A stretch of DNA of 64,000 nt from Bacillus sp. SM2101 (lineage in GTDB: Bacteria > Bacillota > Bacilli > Bacillales > SM2101). The notes below the pieces were generated by a model that saw only the letters and a list, made by a program, of their open reading frames with translations, made no database searches and was not told the origin of the DNA. Numbering within the stretch: the first letter of the stretch is position 1; every line of letters begins with the position of its first letter. Both the position numbers and the translations under genes were made by a program. This document shows positions 16,981 to 27,071 of the stretch, piece after piece. The stretch lies in contig NZ_JAEUFG010000007.1 of NCBI RefSeq assembly GCF_018588585.1, positions 124,001 through 188,000 on the forward strand, given 5' to 3'.

Positions 16981-17976
16981 AATTTGTGAAGTCAGTTTTG
17001 TCAATTTAGTTTTTCGTAAATCATATATAAGGTTAATCTAATGATGTGAACTAAAGGAGGTAAGTTTATTTCTTAAGCTGGCTAAACATTTCGAACTAAA
17101 ATCAATAGTCACTTATTTTCCAATTTATTATGAAGCGACCATGCAGGGACTTCTCTTGGTTTTATATAATCGAGGTTCTTTATATCTTTTAATTTTGTTA
17201 ACATCTTTTTATATAGAACTTCCATTACACTTTTAAATTTTCAAAAGTATTTATCAAAAATCTCCATTCAGTGCTGGATATTAATTGTTCGTTCAGTGTT
17301 CAACCATAGAAATACATTTATTATGAGTTATATTGCAACCTGGTTTTAAATCGACAATCATTTTAACATCTCATAAAGTTGTGATTTAACTCAACAGTCA
17401 TTACTATGTCGTCTCTCTCGCAGTTAGTAATGGCTCGTAAACGATAAAATTCTACCTCATCATATCGACTCCTAATACAAAGTTGTTATGAGTTATAAAT
17501 TCGACACATAGGAGCATTTTGACTGTAATATTAAAGACCATAGCATTAAAGCTACAGTCTTTTAGTGTAAACTCATGGGATAAATTAATTCCAACCTTCC
17601 ATTCCAGTATTATCTACCTAGTTCCCATTCCAAGCAATATTTGACCATCACAGCCACCGAAATACATCCCTGCCCCAACCACCATTTGTATCTTTCAATG
17701 GATGACTTGAATCCCCAGCATAAGCCGACGCCACTGCTACCACAAGGTAATATTTTTTCAAATCGTTTGAACATTAATATATTTTCTAATACATTTTTCA
17801 GTATAAAAAAGGGGATTGCTATTTAGGACATTAATTCTTTACCTATAATTTTTTTTTGAATTTTTAATTACTTTAAATTAAGTTTAAATCCCTTCAACAC
17901 TCTTTTTCTTAATTAAGTTTCATTGATTTTTCATATGTATAATTCTATAATTGTATATAATAGCATTTAAGAACAT
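16981..17976. other. Gene-free stretch of about 1 kb
   Basis: No gene I can support. AAAGGAGGT at 17055 looks like a ribosome binding site but has no start codon at the right distance. A hairpin GACTGTA/TACAGTC followed by TTTTAG lies at 17521-17563. The block 17640-17750 is richer in G+C and open in several frames but matches no family I know; it could be a gene remnant. Confidence 0.45.
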
Positions 17977-17997
17977 ATGTTTTTGGAGATGGTTGTT

Positions 17998-18801
17998 TTG
18001 ATAGAATTTTTTGAAGCATTACCTTTAATATTATATTTGTTTGGCGCCTATTTGCTTTTAAGTGGAATTAAAAGCATTTTTGAAGAGAGAACATACAAAA
18101 AATATAAAATATTAACGAGGATTTTGTTAGGTAATCTAGTGCTATATTGGTCGTTTTCTTCACCCTTTTATTATTATATATATACTGAAGGGCAAGCAAC
18201 TAGCCTAGAAAGTAAAATAAGACAAGAATATAGAATGAAAGACTCGCATTTTAGTAAATTAACTATTTTTACATATCCAGGGGTAAAGCAGAAAGATTTG
18301 ACAATAATTAAACAAATAACAAAGGAAACTAATACAGATATTAACATAATATTACCTCTTACAAAGTCCATTGTTTCATCTGCAATTGACAAAAGTAAAG
18401 AAAGCAAAGTAAATGGATATAAAGAGGGAATGAACTTTGCGAGCTCATTCTTAAATCGTGAAATTCCTGAAGATATTATAATAATGAAGGATGGTGAAAC
18501 TGGTGGTTCTGACGGTATGATAATGACTCTAGAATTGATACACCAACTTGGAGATAAAGACTTAATCAAAGGGCGAAAAATCGCAGGAACAGGAACTATA
18601 AACAACAAAGGTGAGGTAGGTAGTATAGATGGGTTAGAAATTAAAATAGAGGCAGCAGCAAAATCCGGTTATGAATTTTGTATAATTCCAAAATCGATGG
18701 AGAATAAAGGGAAGAAAATAGTTGAAGAAAATAATTACAGCATCCAATTAATCTCAGTTAAAACGATTGAAGAGGCATATGATTATTTAACGAGTAAATA
18801 A
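17998..18801 (+). CDS. Membrane-anchored Lon-like (S16) serine protease domain protein
   Basis: About 267 residues. Two membrane helices (about residues 5-23 and 42-62) are followed by a region predicted to be outside or at the membrane and a C-terminal S16-type domain. GETGGSDGMIMTLELI holds the GxSxG-like catalytic Ser, and KIAGTGTINNKGEVGSIDG then LEIKIEAAAKSGYEFCIIP follow the Lon/YlbL pattern with the dyad Lys probably in LEIKIEAA. There is no ATPase domain and no PDZ domain, so it is shorter than both Lon and YlbL. I choose the TTG at 17998 (GGAG 9 bp upstream); ATGs at 17977 and 17989 are in frame but poorly placed. Single gene; target unknown. Confidence 0.75.
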   Translation: MIEFFEALPLILYLFGAYLLLSGIKSIFEERTYKKYKILTRILLGNLVLYWSFSSPFYYYIYTEGQATSLESKIRQEYRMKDSHFSKLTIFTYPGVKQKDLTIIKQITKETNTDINIILPLTKSIVSSAIDKSKESKVNGYKEGMNFASSFLNREIPEDIIIMKDGETGGSDGMIMTLELIHQLGDKDLIKGRKIAGTGTINNKGEVGSIDGLEIKIEAAAKSGYEFCIIPKSMENKGKKIVEENNYSIQLISVKTIEEAYDYLTSK

Positions 18802-18853
18802 TTAATTAAGAAATAATATATATATTTGGTTGGGTTCGGTCATCCTATACATC

Positions 18854-18888
18854 AAAAAGTCTTTGCTTTAAATGAGTAGGGACTTTTT
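18854..18888 (+). terminator. Terminator after the Lon-like protease gene
   Basis: AAAAAGTC (18854-18861) pairs with GACTTTTT (18881-18888) over a 19-nt loop. Confidence 0.6.
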
Positions 18889-19556
18889 AGTTATTAAAAG
18901 TGGAAGAATCCTAAAAACCATCGTTTTGGGATAGTTTTTTTAGTTAATAAATAGATGTGAATTTAAGAGATAAATTGCACTATAAACACTATTTTTCACT
19001 ATATGCAAATAAATGCCAAATTGTTCAAAACCATTTAGTTAGTAAACAGGACCAACATCCTGCAACATACTTTATTTGGCTTGAGGAAGATAAATAAAGT
19101 TTTTTTGAGAGTTTCAACAAACTATAACCTGTTTTTGTTGAACAACAATCCAGGTTGAACATTAGTCAATAAAACTTATAGACTCATTCATCATTATGTT
19201 GCCTTCCTCCAATTAGTTAACCCTCTTAAAACTAGTTGCTTCTGAGATATATTCGTCGACCTCCAATAGAAGGGTCAAACAAACTTTGTTTCATGTTTAC
19301 ATTATTATTTGTTTATATAGATCTTAAACTCTAGTTATAATTGTGCATATTTTTAGCAGTGAATAGGTTAATATATATGATGGTATTTTGGAAATAAGCC
19401 TCTCGTCGTAATCTTTGTTGTTTTTATTCACTTTAATTTTGGAAACTGCAGTTGATTCATTTGACTATTATCCCCTTTATAGAAGGTAAAGATGGCCTTA
19501 GCATTCGTTATAATGGTAATAGTTCTATTAAGCTATAATTAATTCGGTTAAAAATG

Positions 19557-19591
19557 AAAAAGCCGGCTGCATATAGAAGCAACGCGGCTTT
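19557..19591 (-). terminator. Terminator of the GH18-SLH gene
   Basis: AAAGCCG and CGGCTTT are separated by a loop. In the minus direction the hairpin is followed by TTTTCATTTTTA. Confidence 0.7.
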
Positions 19592-19608
19592 GAGTTGTTG
19601 TTTAAGAA

Positions 19609-21255
19609 TTATTGTTCAATTAAATTTGCAATTCGATGTAACAAAGCAGCAGTGTGTGCTCTAGTCGTTTTGCCTAATGGATCGAACGAGCCGTCTTCAC
19701 GACCTTGAAAAATGTCTCTTTCTTTCATAATCGCTATTGCATCATGCGACCACCTTGATGAATCTACGTCTGAAAAAGGATTTTGTAGTACTTCTGAGAC
19801 ATCCCCGTTACCAAGTATTCGGTACAGTACTGTAGCAAATTGTTCCCTAGTTATGTCGTCATTTGGGTTAAAATTGCCATTACTACCTTTAAATATATTA
19901 TGTTGGGCAATAATTGCAATGTCATTATAAGCCCAGTGCTCAGTAGAAACATCATTGAATGTTTGACTAACTTCTTTTGTTGGCTGTAAATCCAATGCTC
20001 TTACTAAGATGGCAGCAGCTTGAGCCCGAGTTAGATGGTCATTAGGTGCGAATATTGATGATGATTTCCCATTTATCCAACCTTTTTCTTTTACAAAAAT
20101 GATATCAGCAAGCGCCCAAAAGTCAGCTGGTACATCTGAGAAATATCCGGTTTCTTTTTTCGGATTGTCGCTTGTCTCATTGCCTTGATGCCATTCACCA
20201 TAATAAGTCCAAAATGACGGATCTTCTTGGCCAAGACTCCAGCTCCCTGTACCCTTCAAGTTATACTTATCTACAAGCTTTAGTTTCTCATTATATGATT
20301 GTTCGTTTTCGAACCATAATTCATATTTGCCTGGCTCAAGGGGGTCTTTCCAAGATGCTAATTGAAATTCAGCGTCTCCTTCTTTTATTTCAAAGGTAGC
20401 TTTAGGAGTTTCATATTCATCCGAATAACTTATCGTTATATCATATGTTTCAAATAACTTGTTCGTTTTAGTGAGTGATACCCCATCTCCTATGATTTTA
20501 TCACTTTTAGGTTTTTCTTCATCATCCAAATCTTCTAATTTCCAAATACGTCCGTAAAATGGTAGACCCAACACGATTTTATTTGCTGGAACATTGAAAT
20601 TAAGTGCAGATTCGATTGACTTTTCTACAAATGAAATGCTTGCAACAGGACCCGGGTTACTTCCCCTATATGATTGATCGTAGGTCATTATCATTAAATA
20701 ATCTGCATAGTTTGCTAGTTTTTCATAATCGTATTGTCCTGCCCAACCAACTGTTGACCCATTTGGATTAGATGCTACTGCTACTGCAATTTCCTTATCT
20801 GATGGAAGCTTTGAACGTAAGAGTTTCACAAAATCTGTCATCATATCTCTAACAGTTTCATTTAGACCTTCTAAATCAATATTAATTCCATCTAGATTAT
20901 AAGTTTCAATTGCTTTAGCAATGTCAGTAGATAATTGTTCTCGATTCTTTAAAGCATTTTCGCCTTGAGTAAAGTCCCAATGATTACTTAAAAAAGGAAC
21001 AATTTTAAGATTCTGATCATGAATCTGATTAACAAAGTTTGGATCAATGTTTTCTAGTGCTAGATCACCATCATCTGTTAAGTTAAAGTAGTTAGGGCTG
21101 ACGACATCTAATAGTTCATTTGTATTCTCTATCGATTCTAGATAACTATCATTTGAACCACCATACAAATATGACATATTAAATCGCCCTTCTGCTTGTA
21201 CGACACCAGTAAGTAAAAAGACAGATACAAGCAGCATTAAGCCTATTTTTTTCAT
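19609..21255 (-). CDS. S-layer-anchored glycoside hydrolase family 18 protein
   Basis: 548 residues, secreted: signal peptide MKKIGLMLLVSVFLLTGVVQA. Residues 25-355 form a GH18 barrel related to chitinases and YdhD/YaaH-type spore-lysis enzymes, with the catalytic strand YNLDGINIDLEGL (DGxxxDxE, Glu as acid) and later YLMIMTYDQS and LGLPFYGRIW. Residues 375-548 are three S-layer-homology modules (FSDVPADFW, FNDVSTEHW, FSDVDSSRW), each with an LTRAQAA-type helix, which bind pyruvylated wall polymer. The likely role is cleavage of N-acetylglucosamine-containing wall glycan at the cell surface. AAAGGTG precedes the ATG. It is transcribed alone. Confidence 0.92.
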   Translation of the reverse strand: MKKIGLMLLVSVFLLTGVVQAEGRFNMSYLYGGSNDSYLESIENTNELLDVVSPNYFNLTDDGDLALENIDPNFVNQIHDQNLKIVPFLSNHWDFTQGENALKNREQLSTDIAKAIETYNLDGINIDLEGLNETVRDMMTDFVKLLRSKLPSDKEIAVAVASNPNGSTVGWAGQYDYEKLANYADYLMIMTYDQSYRGSNPGPVASISFVEKSIESALNFNVPANKIVLGLPFYGRIWKLEDLDDEEKPKSDKIIGDGVSLTKTNKLFETYDITISYSDEYETPKATFEIKEGDAEFQLASWKDPLEPGKYELWFENEQSYNEKLKLVDKYNLKGTGSWSLGQEDPSFWTYYGEWHQGNETSDNPKKETGYFSDVPADFWALADIIFVKEKGWINGKSSSIFAPNDHLTRAQAAAILVRALDLQPTKEVSQTFNDVSTEHWAYNDIAIIAQHNIFKGSNGNFNPNDDITREQFATVLYRILGNGDVSEVLQNPFSDVDSSRWSHDAIAIMKERDIFQGREDGSFDPLGKTTRAHTAALLHRIANLIEQ

Positions 21256-21433
21256 TTCCGCACACCTTTCTCATAGAAGTATTCTGCCCGTAAAATAAAA
21301 AAGCCTTCATTTTTATAATCTATTATCTAGGAATGAAGGACAGTTTTCTTTATATTCTACTATACTACAAAAAAGGACATTTTAAATGTATTGTTGCAGA
21401 AATGTAACTAAAATGAAACTTTCATTCTTTAAA

Positions 21434-21826
21434 TTATTTCCAAACTTTCATTCTATCAGCTAATGTCGAAGTATGTAGCTCTAGCTGTGTTCCATCAGGG
21501 TCAAGAAAGTTAATTGCCCACCCTGTTCCTCTTTTTATTGGACCTCTCACAATTATTACTTCGTTATCATTTAATATGTTAACAGCAGCATCAAAATGAT
21601 CTTCTGAAATTGAAAATGCAACATGATCTACACTCAGTTGTTCAACTAGTTTGTTTGGATACTGCTCCCGTTCCTGTAAGCATATCCACGCACTTCCCCA
21701 TTCTAAATAGGCATCTTTCTTCCCTTGGTGAACTAGTTCCATTCCTAAAACTTCAACATAAAACTTAAGAGAGTTAGTGAGGTTACTAATATTTATTGTT
21801 ACATGATTAAAGCCTTGCACGTGCAT
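21434..21826 (-). CDS. VOC metalloprotein, FosA/FosB-like
   Basis: 130 residues, one paired beta-alpha-beta-beta-beta fold. The three metal ligands of the FosA/FosB/FosX group are in place: His in FNHVTI (residue 8), His in VDHVAF and Glu in QLELHT. The C-terminus STLADRMKVWK resembles the Fos signature (GTLQDRL...). In Gram-positives FosB adds bacillithiol to fosfomycin. Overall similarity by eye is moderate, so it may instead be a lactoylglutathione-lyase-like protein with another substrate. It stands 94 bp from a second VOC gene, in the same direction. Confidence 0.75.
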   Translation of the reverse strand: MHVQGFNHVTINISNLTNSLKFYVEVLGMELVHQGKKDAYLEWGSAWICLQEREQYPNKLVEQLSVDHVAFSISEDHFDAAVNILNDNEVIIVRGPIKRGTGWAINFLDPDGTQLELHTSTLADRMKVWK

Positions 21827-21920
21827 TCCTTTTATTTCTCCTTCTATTAAACCGTTGTGATAGACTAATGCTTACTGCTTTAACATGCAACAGTATTCCT
21901 TACGTCTATCATCTTATAAG

Positions 21921-22328
21921 TTATGATAATTGACAATTTAAATCCCAACAAACACCAAACATATCTACCACTTTACCATACTTTGCTCCCCAAAACATGT
22001 CTTGAAGAGGCATAATTATTTCTCCTCGTTCTGCTAATTTACTATATACAGTTTCAACTTGATCAACTTTTGAAAACTCGATCGTTAATGTCACTTGGTT
22101 TCCTTTCTCGATAGATTGGGTATCTAGGCCATCTGAAAAATAAACTGTTTGCTCTCCCATCTGGAAACGTGCATGCAACACTTTGTTTTTGTTTTCTTCG
22201 GTAACTGGCATATCAGGTGCTTCATGAAAACGTTGCAAAGATATAATTTCACCTTCAAAAACATCTTTATAATAGTTTAAAGCTTGTTCACAATTCCCTG
22301 CAAAATATAAATATGGTATTATCTTCAT
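21921..22328 (-). CDS. PhnB-like VOC family protein
   Basis: 135 residues starting MKIIPYLYFAGNCEQALNYY, a typical PhnB/3-demethylubiquinone-methyltransferase-like VOC opening, with VLHARFQMGEQTVYFSDG and a closing KYGKVVDMFGVCWDLN. Such proteins usually lack the full metal triad and are of unknown function. GGGAGGATGG lies 8 bp before the ATG at 22328; a longer in-frame start at 22346 has no site. It may be co-transcribed with the FosA/B-like gene downstream. Confidence 0.85.
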   Translation of the reverse strand: MKIIPYLYFAGNCEQALNYYKDVFEGEIISLQRFHEAPDMPVTEENKNKVLHARFQMGEQTVYFSDGLDTQSIEKGNQVTLTIEFSKVDQVETVYSKLAERGEIIMPLQDMFWGAKYGKVVDMFGVCWDLNCQLS

Positions 22329-23040
22329 TTTACCATCCTCCCTCATAATAATCTTACGAATATTTATTTCTATCTGGAGGATGAAAAACCTCTTTAAAAC
22401 TTGAAAATTTTGTATGAATCATTCCATTAATATATTCGTACTTCACAACTTCTGATAAAAAAGGATAATAGTTGTTTATGAGGTGACTAGATTCCTTTCT
22501 CAAAACATTACCAACATAAATGCATAAGCATTTTCAATGTATGTATTAAAGTAATAACTAAATAAAACAGTTAAATTTTTGTTTACATAATATTCTTATG
22601 GTAAATAAATGAATATTACTAATACTTCACAAGAACAATGTTGTAGACTAAAGTTGTAACAATATCTGCTTTCTCATTATGTTTATGATTACGTAAAAAA
22701 AAGACATTTTAAATAAAACTGTACAAGTCATACAATTTGATCGCTTACTTAATATCCTTTAAATAGTTTAGCAAATTTACATAGTCTCAATAGTCGTTGT
22801 ATAACGATTTTTTTATAAAATAAAAAGGATAATTTCTCATTTATTTGAATTTACCCTTTTATTTATATAAATGCGTTTGTTAAAGATCAATATAGTATTG
22901 TTAATAATTTTTTTTAACATATTTGTTTGTATACTTCTAAATGGCCTTTGACTAAATAGAATTGCCCTAGAATACCAGACTGTTCTTACACTTAGCTTTC
23001 ATTGTCATGAGCAGGTATATCACTTTAATTGAGAACTAGG
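22329..23040. other. Gene-free AT-rich region
   Basis: About 700 bp. The only structure seen is a long imperfect hairpin at about 22815-22866 (ATAAAAAGG against CCCTTTTAT), which may end transcription of the beta-helix gene's neighbour region. No coding frame. Confidence 0.45.
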
Positions 23041-24552
23041 TTAACAGCCACCCATACATTGTCCAGCGGGGTCGCTCGTATTACAAACATTGTTTGCGAC
23101 AGTGTTCGTATTTGGATCAACGATAAGGTCTATATTTTTATTTTCGAGGGTAGTATTTTTAATCACAATATTTTGTTCACTAGTTGATGCTACATCAATT
23201 CCGTTAACCTTATTTTTTAAAATCGTATTTGATTCAAGCGTGTTATTGTCCGAAACTTCTAATTCTATACCATCAGATCCATTATTTTGAACAAGATTTT
23301 TTTTAAGGGAATTATCGTGAGAAACTTCTAACTCTATCCCATCAAACTCATTATTTTGAATGGTATTATTTTTAAGCGTATTGTCGTGGGAAACTTCTAC
23401 CTCAATCCCATCAAAGCCATTATTTTGAGCGGTATTTTTTTCAAGCATATTGTAATCAGACCCTACTAGTTCTATACCATCAAAAGCATTATTTTGAACC
23501 GTATTTTTTTCAAGGGAATTGTTGTCGGAACCTTCTAATTCTATCCCATCAAAAAAATTGTTCTGAACCGTATTTTTCTCAAGCGCATTGTTATTAGAAC
23601 CTGCTAATTGTATTCCGTCAAAATCATTATTTTGAACGGTATTTTTTTCAAGCGTATTGTAGTCGGAACCTTCTAATTCTATCCCGTCAAAAATATTGTT
23701 TTGAACGGTGTTCTTTTCGAGCATATTGTAGTCAGAACGTTCTAACCCTACTCCGTCAGAACCATTATTTTGAACGGTATTCTTTTCAAGTGTATTGTTG
23801 TTACCAACCAATACATTTATGCCATTAAGAAAATTATTCTGAACGGTATTTTTTTCAAGTGTATTGTTGTTACTAGTCATTAAAGTTATACCGTTAAGAT
23901 TATTATTTTCAATGATATTTTTTTCAAGCATGTTGTTGTTACTAGACGCTATAGTTACACCACTAACACTATTCCTTTGAGCGGTATTTTTTTCAAGCGT
24001 GTTGTCATTACTGGAGGCTAAAGTTATGCCATGAATACTATTTTTTTGAGCGATATTTTTTTCAAGGGTGTTATTGTTACTAGAAGATAACCATATACCC
24101 TGAACACTATTATTTTGAACAGTATTCTTTTCAATGATGTTGTTGTTACTGAACGCTAAATTTATTCCATCTACATTATTATTATCAATAATATTCTTTC
24201 CAATAGTATTGAAATCACTAGCCAATAAGCTTACACCACTAACACTATTATCTTGAACATTATTTTTTATAATAGTGTTATTGTTGCTTGACATTAAATT
24301 TATACCATGAACACTATTTTGGACAGTAAAACCCTCAATTAAGACATCCGAAACAGTGTTAAGTAGAAATCCATTAACAGAACCTTCTATTATAGGATTA
24401 CCTTCACCTTTGAGGGAAAGATTGCTCGTTGAAATCATCGCGCCAGCGTAGGGTCCACCAGCTCCAAGTACCTTGATGATATCACTTTGCTTTGCTGCGT
24501 CAACCGCTTCTTGAATCGTACTAAAATCTGTTGGAACGATAAGTGTGTTCAT
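23041..24552 (-). CDS. Right-handed parallel beta-helix repeat protein (NosD-like) with 23-residue repeats
   Basis: 503 residues. After a 40-residue cap (LIVPTDFSTIQEAVDAA, the start of many pectate-lyase-like folds) the chain has about 16 tandem 23-residue turns of the type SxxNTLEKNTVQNN then FDGIELEG. Turns in the N-terminal half end in TLAS/SLLA-like strands, those in the C-terminal half in IELEG/IELEV. The tail is Cys-rich (NVCNTSD, QCMGGC). There is no signal peptide, anchor or acidic catalytic cluster that I can identify, so a structural or spore-surface role is as likely as carbohydrate binding. AAAGGA lies before the ATG at 24552. The DNA shows the matching 69-bp periodicity. Confidence 0.88.
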   Translation of the reverse strand: MNTLIVPTDFSTIQEAVDAAKQSDIIKVLGAGGPYAGAMISTSNLSLKGEGNPIIEGSVNGFLLNTVSDVLIEGFTVQNSVHGINLMSSNNNTIIKNNVQDNSVSGVSLLASDFNTIGKNIIDNNNVDGINLAFSNNNIIEKNTVQNNSVQGIWLSSSNNNTLEKNIAQKNSIHGITLASSNDNTLEKNTAQRNSVSGVTIASSNNNMLEKNIIENNNLNGITLMTSNNNTLEKNTVQNNFLNGINVLVGNNNTLEKNTVQNNGSDGVGLERSDYNMLEKNTVQNNIFDGIELEGSDYNTLEKNTVQNNDFDGIQLAGSNNNALEKNTVQNNFFDGIELEGSDNNSLEKNTVQNNAFDGIELVGSDYNMLEKNTAQNNGFDGIEVEVSHDNTLKNNTIQNNEFDGIELEVSHDNSLKKNLVQNNGSDGIELEVSDNNTLESNTILKNKVNGIDVASTSEQNIVIKNTTLENKNIDLIVDPNTNTVANNVCNTSDPAGQCMGGC

Positions 24553-25408
24553 GTTTTCATATCCTTTCATTATTTCATTGCTTTAAGCAAGCAGGTTAGG
24601 ATAATTCAGATTATCAATATATTTCTGAGATTCTATCACTTAACCATCTTATGCGAGGATAGAAAAAACGTGTAGACGAGTGTTTTAGTTTTTGCAAAAA
24701 GGCGTGTAACAGACAAGGAATATCTGTTACTATAGATAGAATCCAAATCGATAGACTTAATTCAACTGCTGAACATAAGAAAAAATACAATTGAATGGAT
24801 CATAATAACTTTTTACAAATATCTTCATATAATCCATCCTAAAAATTTTGTACTGTATCCGAAAAATTCTGATAATTAATAACAATAAATATATGTCCAA
24901 CGTCTTATCCCATTAATTTGAATATAGTTCTCCTATCATTCCGTCATAGTAACTACACGATATAAAGCGAAGTATGTTTTTCAACTAGGAGGGAGATTTT
25001 GATTTTTTTTATGGAGAAAGATTTATGATGCTACCTTTTTAAAGAATTAAACTGTTGTTGCAAAACATATATCTTAACAACTTACTACGGTGGTAAGTCA
25101 TTGTAATAATAAAGGAACCAGAGGACTTTGAGAGGACGAGGAAAGTTCTAATAATAGAACAACATTTTAATTATAAGATTAAGTAGGATCTTTTAAAATA
25201 CTCATGTGTTAACAAGAATAGATACTATGAACCTAATAATATACGTATTAAATTAACAACATAAGTGACTCCATCAAGTTAACTTTAATATTGAAAAATC
25301 AGGTGGAGACTCTACTCCACTTGATTAAAAATACCACCAATGAAAACTACACATTGTTAAATGCAACAGTTGGGTAAATATCAACGTATTATTAATTAAT
25401 ACGCTGAA
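24553..25408. other. Gene-free region of about 850 bp
   Basis: A good ribosome binding site (AGGAGGGAG near 24990) is followed only by a 9-codon frame. A GTTCTAATAATAGAAC hairpin lies near 25146. No gene, repeat copy or known riboswitch recognised apart from the terminator at 25297-25326. Confidence 0.45.
25297..25326 (-). terminator. Terminator of the RidA-family gene
   Basis: AATCAGGTGGAG, 6-nt loop, CTCCACTTGATT with flanking A and T runs on both sides. It works in either direction. Confidence 0.85.
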
Positions 25409-25801
25409 TTATTCATTACCTACGATCGCTTCAGCTTCTATTTCAACTAATAACCTTGGATCTATAAGTGCGTTGACCTCAACCATCGTAGCAACAGGTT
25501 GTATATCTTTGAAAATCTCTCCATGAGCTTTTCCTATTTCTTCCCATTTAGATATATCAGTTACAAACATTCTTGTTCTAACAACATCATTTATGGTTGA
25601 ACCAAGATTTTGGAGTGTCTCTTCTATTATTTTCAAAATACAAACAGTCTGTTGATAAGCATCACCCTCACCTATAACTAGACCATTTTTCATAGAAGTC
25701 GTTCCTGCTATTTCTATTTGATCACCCACACGAATCCCCCTTGAATAACCCACAGTTGATTCCCAAGGTGACCCAGTCAAGACCTTTTTTCTCTCACTCA
25801 T
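25409..25801 (-). CDS. RidA family (YjgF/YER057c) protein
   Basis: 130 residues, trimeric enamine/imine deaminase fold. It has the family pattern: GDQIEIAGTT, TINDVVRTRMFVTDI with the Arg that binds the substrate carboxylate, and the C-terminal PVATMVEVNALIDPRLLVEIEAEA. Archetypal RidA hydrolyses 2-aminoacrylate formed by PLP enzymes. This copy looks like the RidA subfamily members whose partner reactions vary, so the substrate is not certain. GGGAGGTAG precedes the ATG. It lies 59 bp after an acetyltransferase gene and may be co-transcribed with it. Confidence 0.9.
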   Translation of the reverse strand: MSERKKVLTGSPWESTVGYSRGIRVGDQIEIAGTTSMKNGLVIGEGDAYQQTVCILKIIEETLQNLGSTINDVVRTRMFVTDISKWEEIGKAHGEIFKDIQPVATMVEVNALIDPRLLVEIEAEAIVGNE

Positions 25802-25860
25802 TCACGCTCTACCTCCCAATTTTACAATAGTATCATATGATAGATAACTATGGTGTTAAA

Positions 25861-26406
25861 TCATATTTTAAACCTTCCCATAACAATAGTATTGTAGTAC
25901 TTACCATCTGATAGCATTTTATCATTTTTTAATACTCCCTCAACTTCAAAACCGAGCTTTTTATATAGATAAACTGCTTTCTCGTTATATTCTAAGACAT
26001 TCAATGTCATTTTTTTAATGCTATTTGCATCAGCCCACTTAATTGATTCTTTTAATAAATTTTTTCCTATACTATGTCCCCAGAAATCTTTTAATACACC
26101 GACACCGAACTCTACTTTATGAGCGAACCTTCTTAAATAAACACCTTCACATCTTGCAAATCCTACAATCTGATTACGAGTTTCAGCAACTAAAAATAGA
26201 TTTCTTTCTTTTTCACTATCAGTTTTTATGATCCCTTCAAATCCTGAGGAATCAATAAATGCCTCACCTTTTTCCCTATCCAAATTCTCTGTTTCTCCAT
26301 CAATCTGTAGTCTTAATTCGGACAACTCTCGTGCATCTTGAACGACTGCTGATCTAATCGTATAGTGTAGGCCCTTTTCACAAAATTCTTGGTTACTAAT
26401 AATCAT
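25861..26406 (-). CDS. GNAT family N-acetyltransferase
   Basis: 181 residues. The acetyl-CoA site is in FGVGVLKDFWGHSIGKNLLKE (motif A, usually Q/RxxGxG/A, here HSIGKN), followed by IKKMTLNVLEYNEKAVYLYKKLGFEVEG split across motif B. The opening YTIRSAVVQDARELSELR is that of RimJ/RimL and YhhY-like enzymes. The acceptor is unknown. The start follows AAGGGAG. Probably in one unit with the RidA-family gene. Confidence 0.9.
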   Translation of the reverse strand: MIISNQEFCEKGLHYTIRSAVVQDARELSELRLQIDGETENLDREKGEAFIDSSGFEGIIKTDSEKERNLFLVAETRNQIVGFARCEGVYLRRFAHKVEFGVGVLKDFWGHSIGKNLLKESIKWADANSIKKMTLNVLEYNEKAVYLYKKLGFEVEGVLKNDKMLSDGKYYNTIVMGRFKI

Positions 26407-26627
26407 GGTATACTCCCTTGTATGTTTTAAATCTTCTTCCCTCTTATGCTGAAACTAAATTATGAATATTAGCCATCTAGTTTTCTACATATTTTGCTAC
26501 TATCCATTGACTTAGTGAAAATTAGAAAAATTATATATAGTTAAAGTAACATTTTAGCAAAAATTTCATCTAATAAACGAAAATTTTAAAAATGAGTGAT
26601 GAATCATTAATAAAGGAGTGAAATGGG

Positions 26628-26903
26628 TTGATTATATACACCTCAGCTATAATAATCATTATAGGAAGTTGGTATTTCTTTGTAAAAAATATTAAAAATA
26701 ATAATTCAAACTTAAAATTATGTTTGATTATGCTAGTTATTCCTTTTCTATACTTCTTTATAGGTTTGCAACTGGCCATGCTTCTACATAATGAAGGACT
26801 TGGATATGTTGTTGCTGCTTTATTATACTTATTACTTTTTAATAGCTTGATTTTGCTTGTTGCTCATTTTGTTCACTTTTTCGTTAAAGGCTCTTTTCGT
26901 TAG
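26628..26903 (+). CDS. Small three-helix membrane protein (91 aa), unknown
   Basis: 91 residues with three membrane helices (about 1-19, 30-50 and 58-85) and a few basic residues between. TTG start with AAAGGAG 8 bp upstream; the overlapping ATG at 26623 gives only two codons. Same direction as two further small membrane-associated genes (27072, 27408). I do not recognise the family. Confidence 0.65.
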   Translation: MIIYTSAIIIIIGSWYFFVKNIKNNNSNLKLCLIMLVIPFLYFFIGLQLAMLLHNEGLGYVVAALLYLLLFNSLILLVAHFVHFFVKGSFR

Positions 26904-27071
26904 CGTTCTATTGAATTTTCTTTCTCCATCTTACATTTTTCCAATCTTTATTTTCCATAGCTTGTGTAAAGGACTAGCCTTATTTTCCGTCAATGCAAAA
27001 TCAGTCTTTTAAAAATATTGATTATCGTTTATAGTTATTACATTACACAACTGCGAAGAGATGTGAAAGCA

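Larger units (their letters stand above)
18802..19608. other. Intergenic region with two terminator hairpins
   Basis: About 800 bp. Terminator-like hairpins occur at 18854-18888 and at 18907-18932 (ATCCTAAAA/TTTTGGGAT then TTTTTTTA). The rest holds no coding frame or repeat copy that I can support. Confidence 0.5.

Noticed and set aside
17641-17826. 61-codon frame in the 1-kb gap
   Set aside because: No ribosome binding site; the G+C-richer block is open in several frames, so openness is not evidence. Possibly a remnant, but no family match.
23041-24552. CRISPR-like array over the 69-bp repeats
   Set aside because: The repeats are in frame and code for 23-residue turns; there are no unique spacers.
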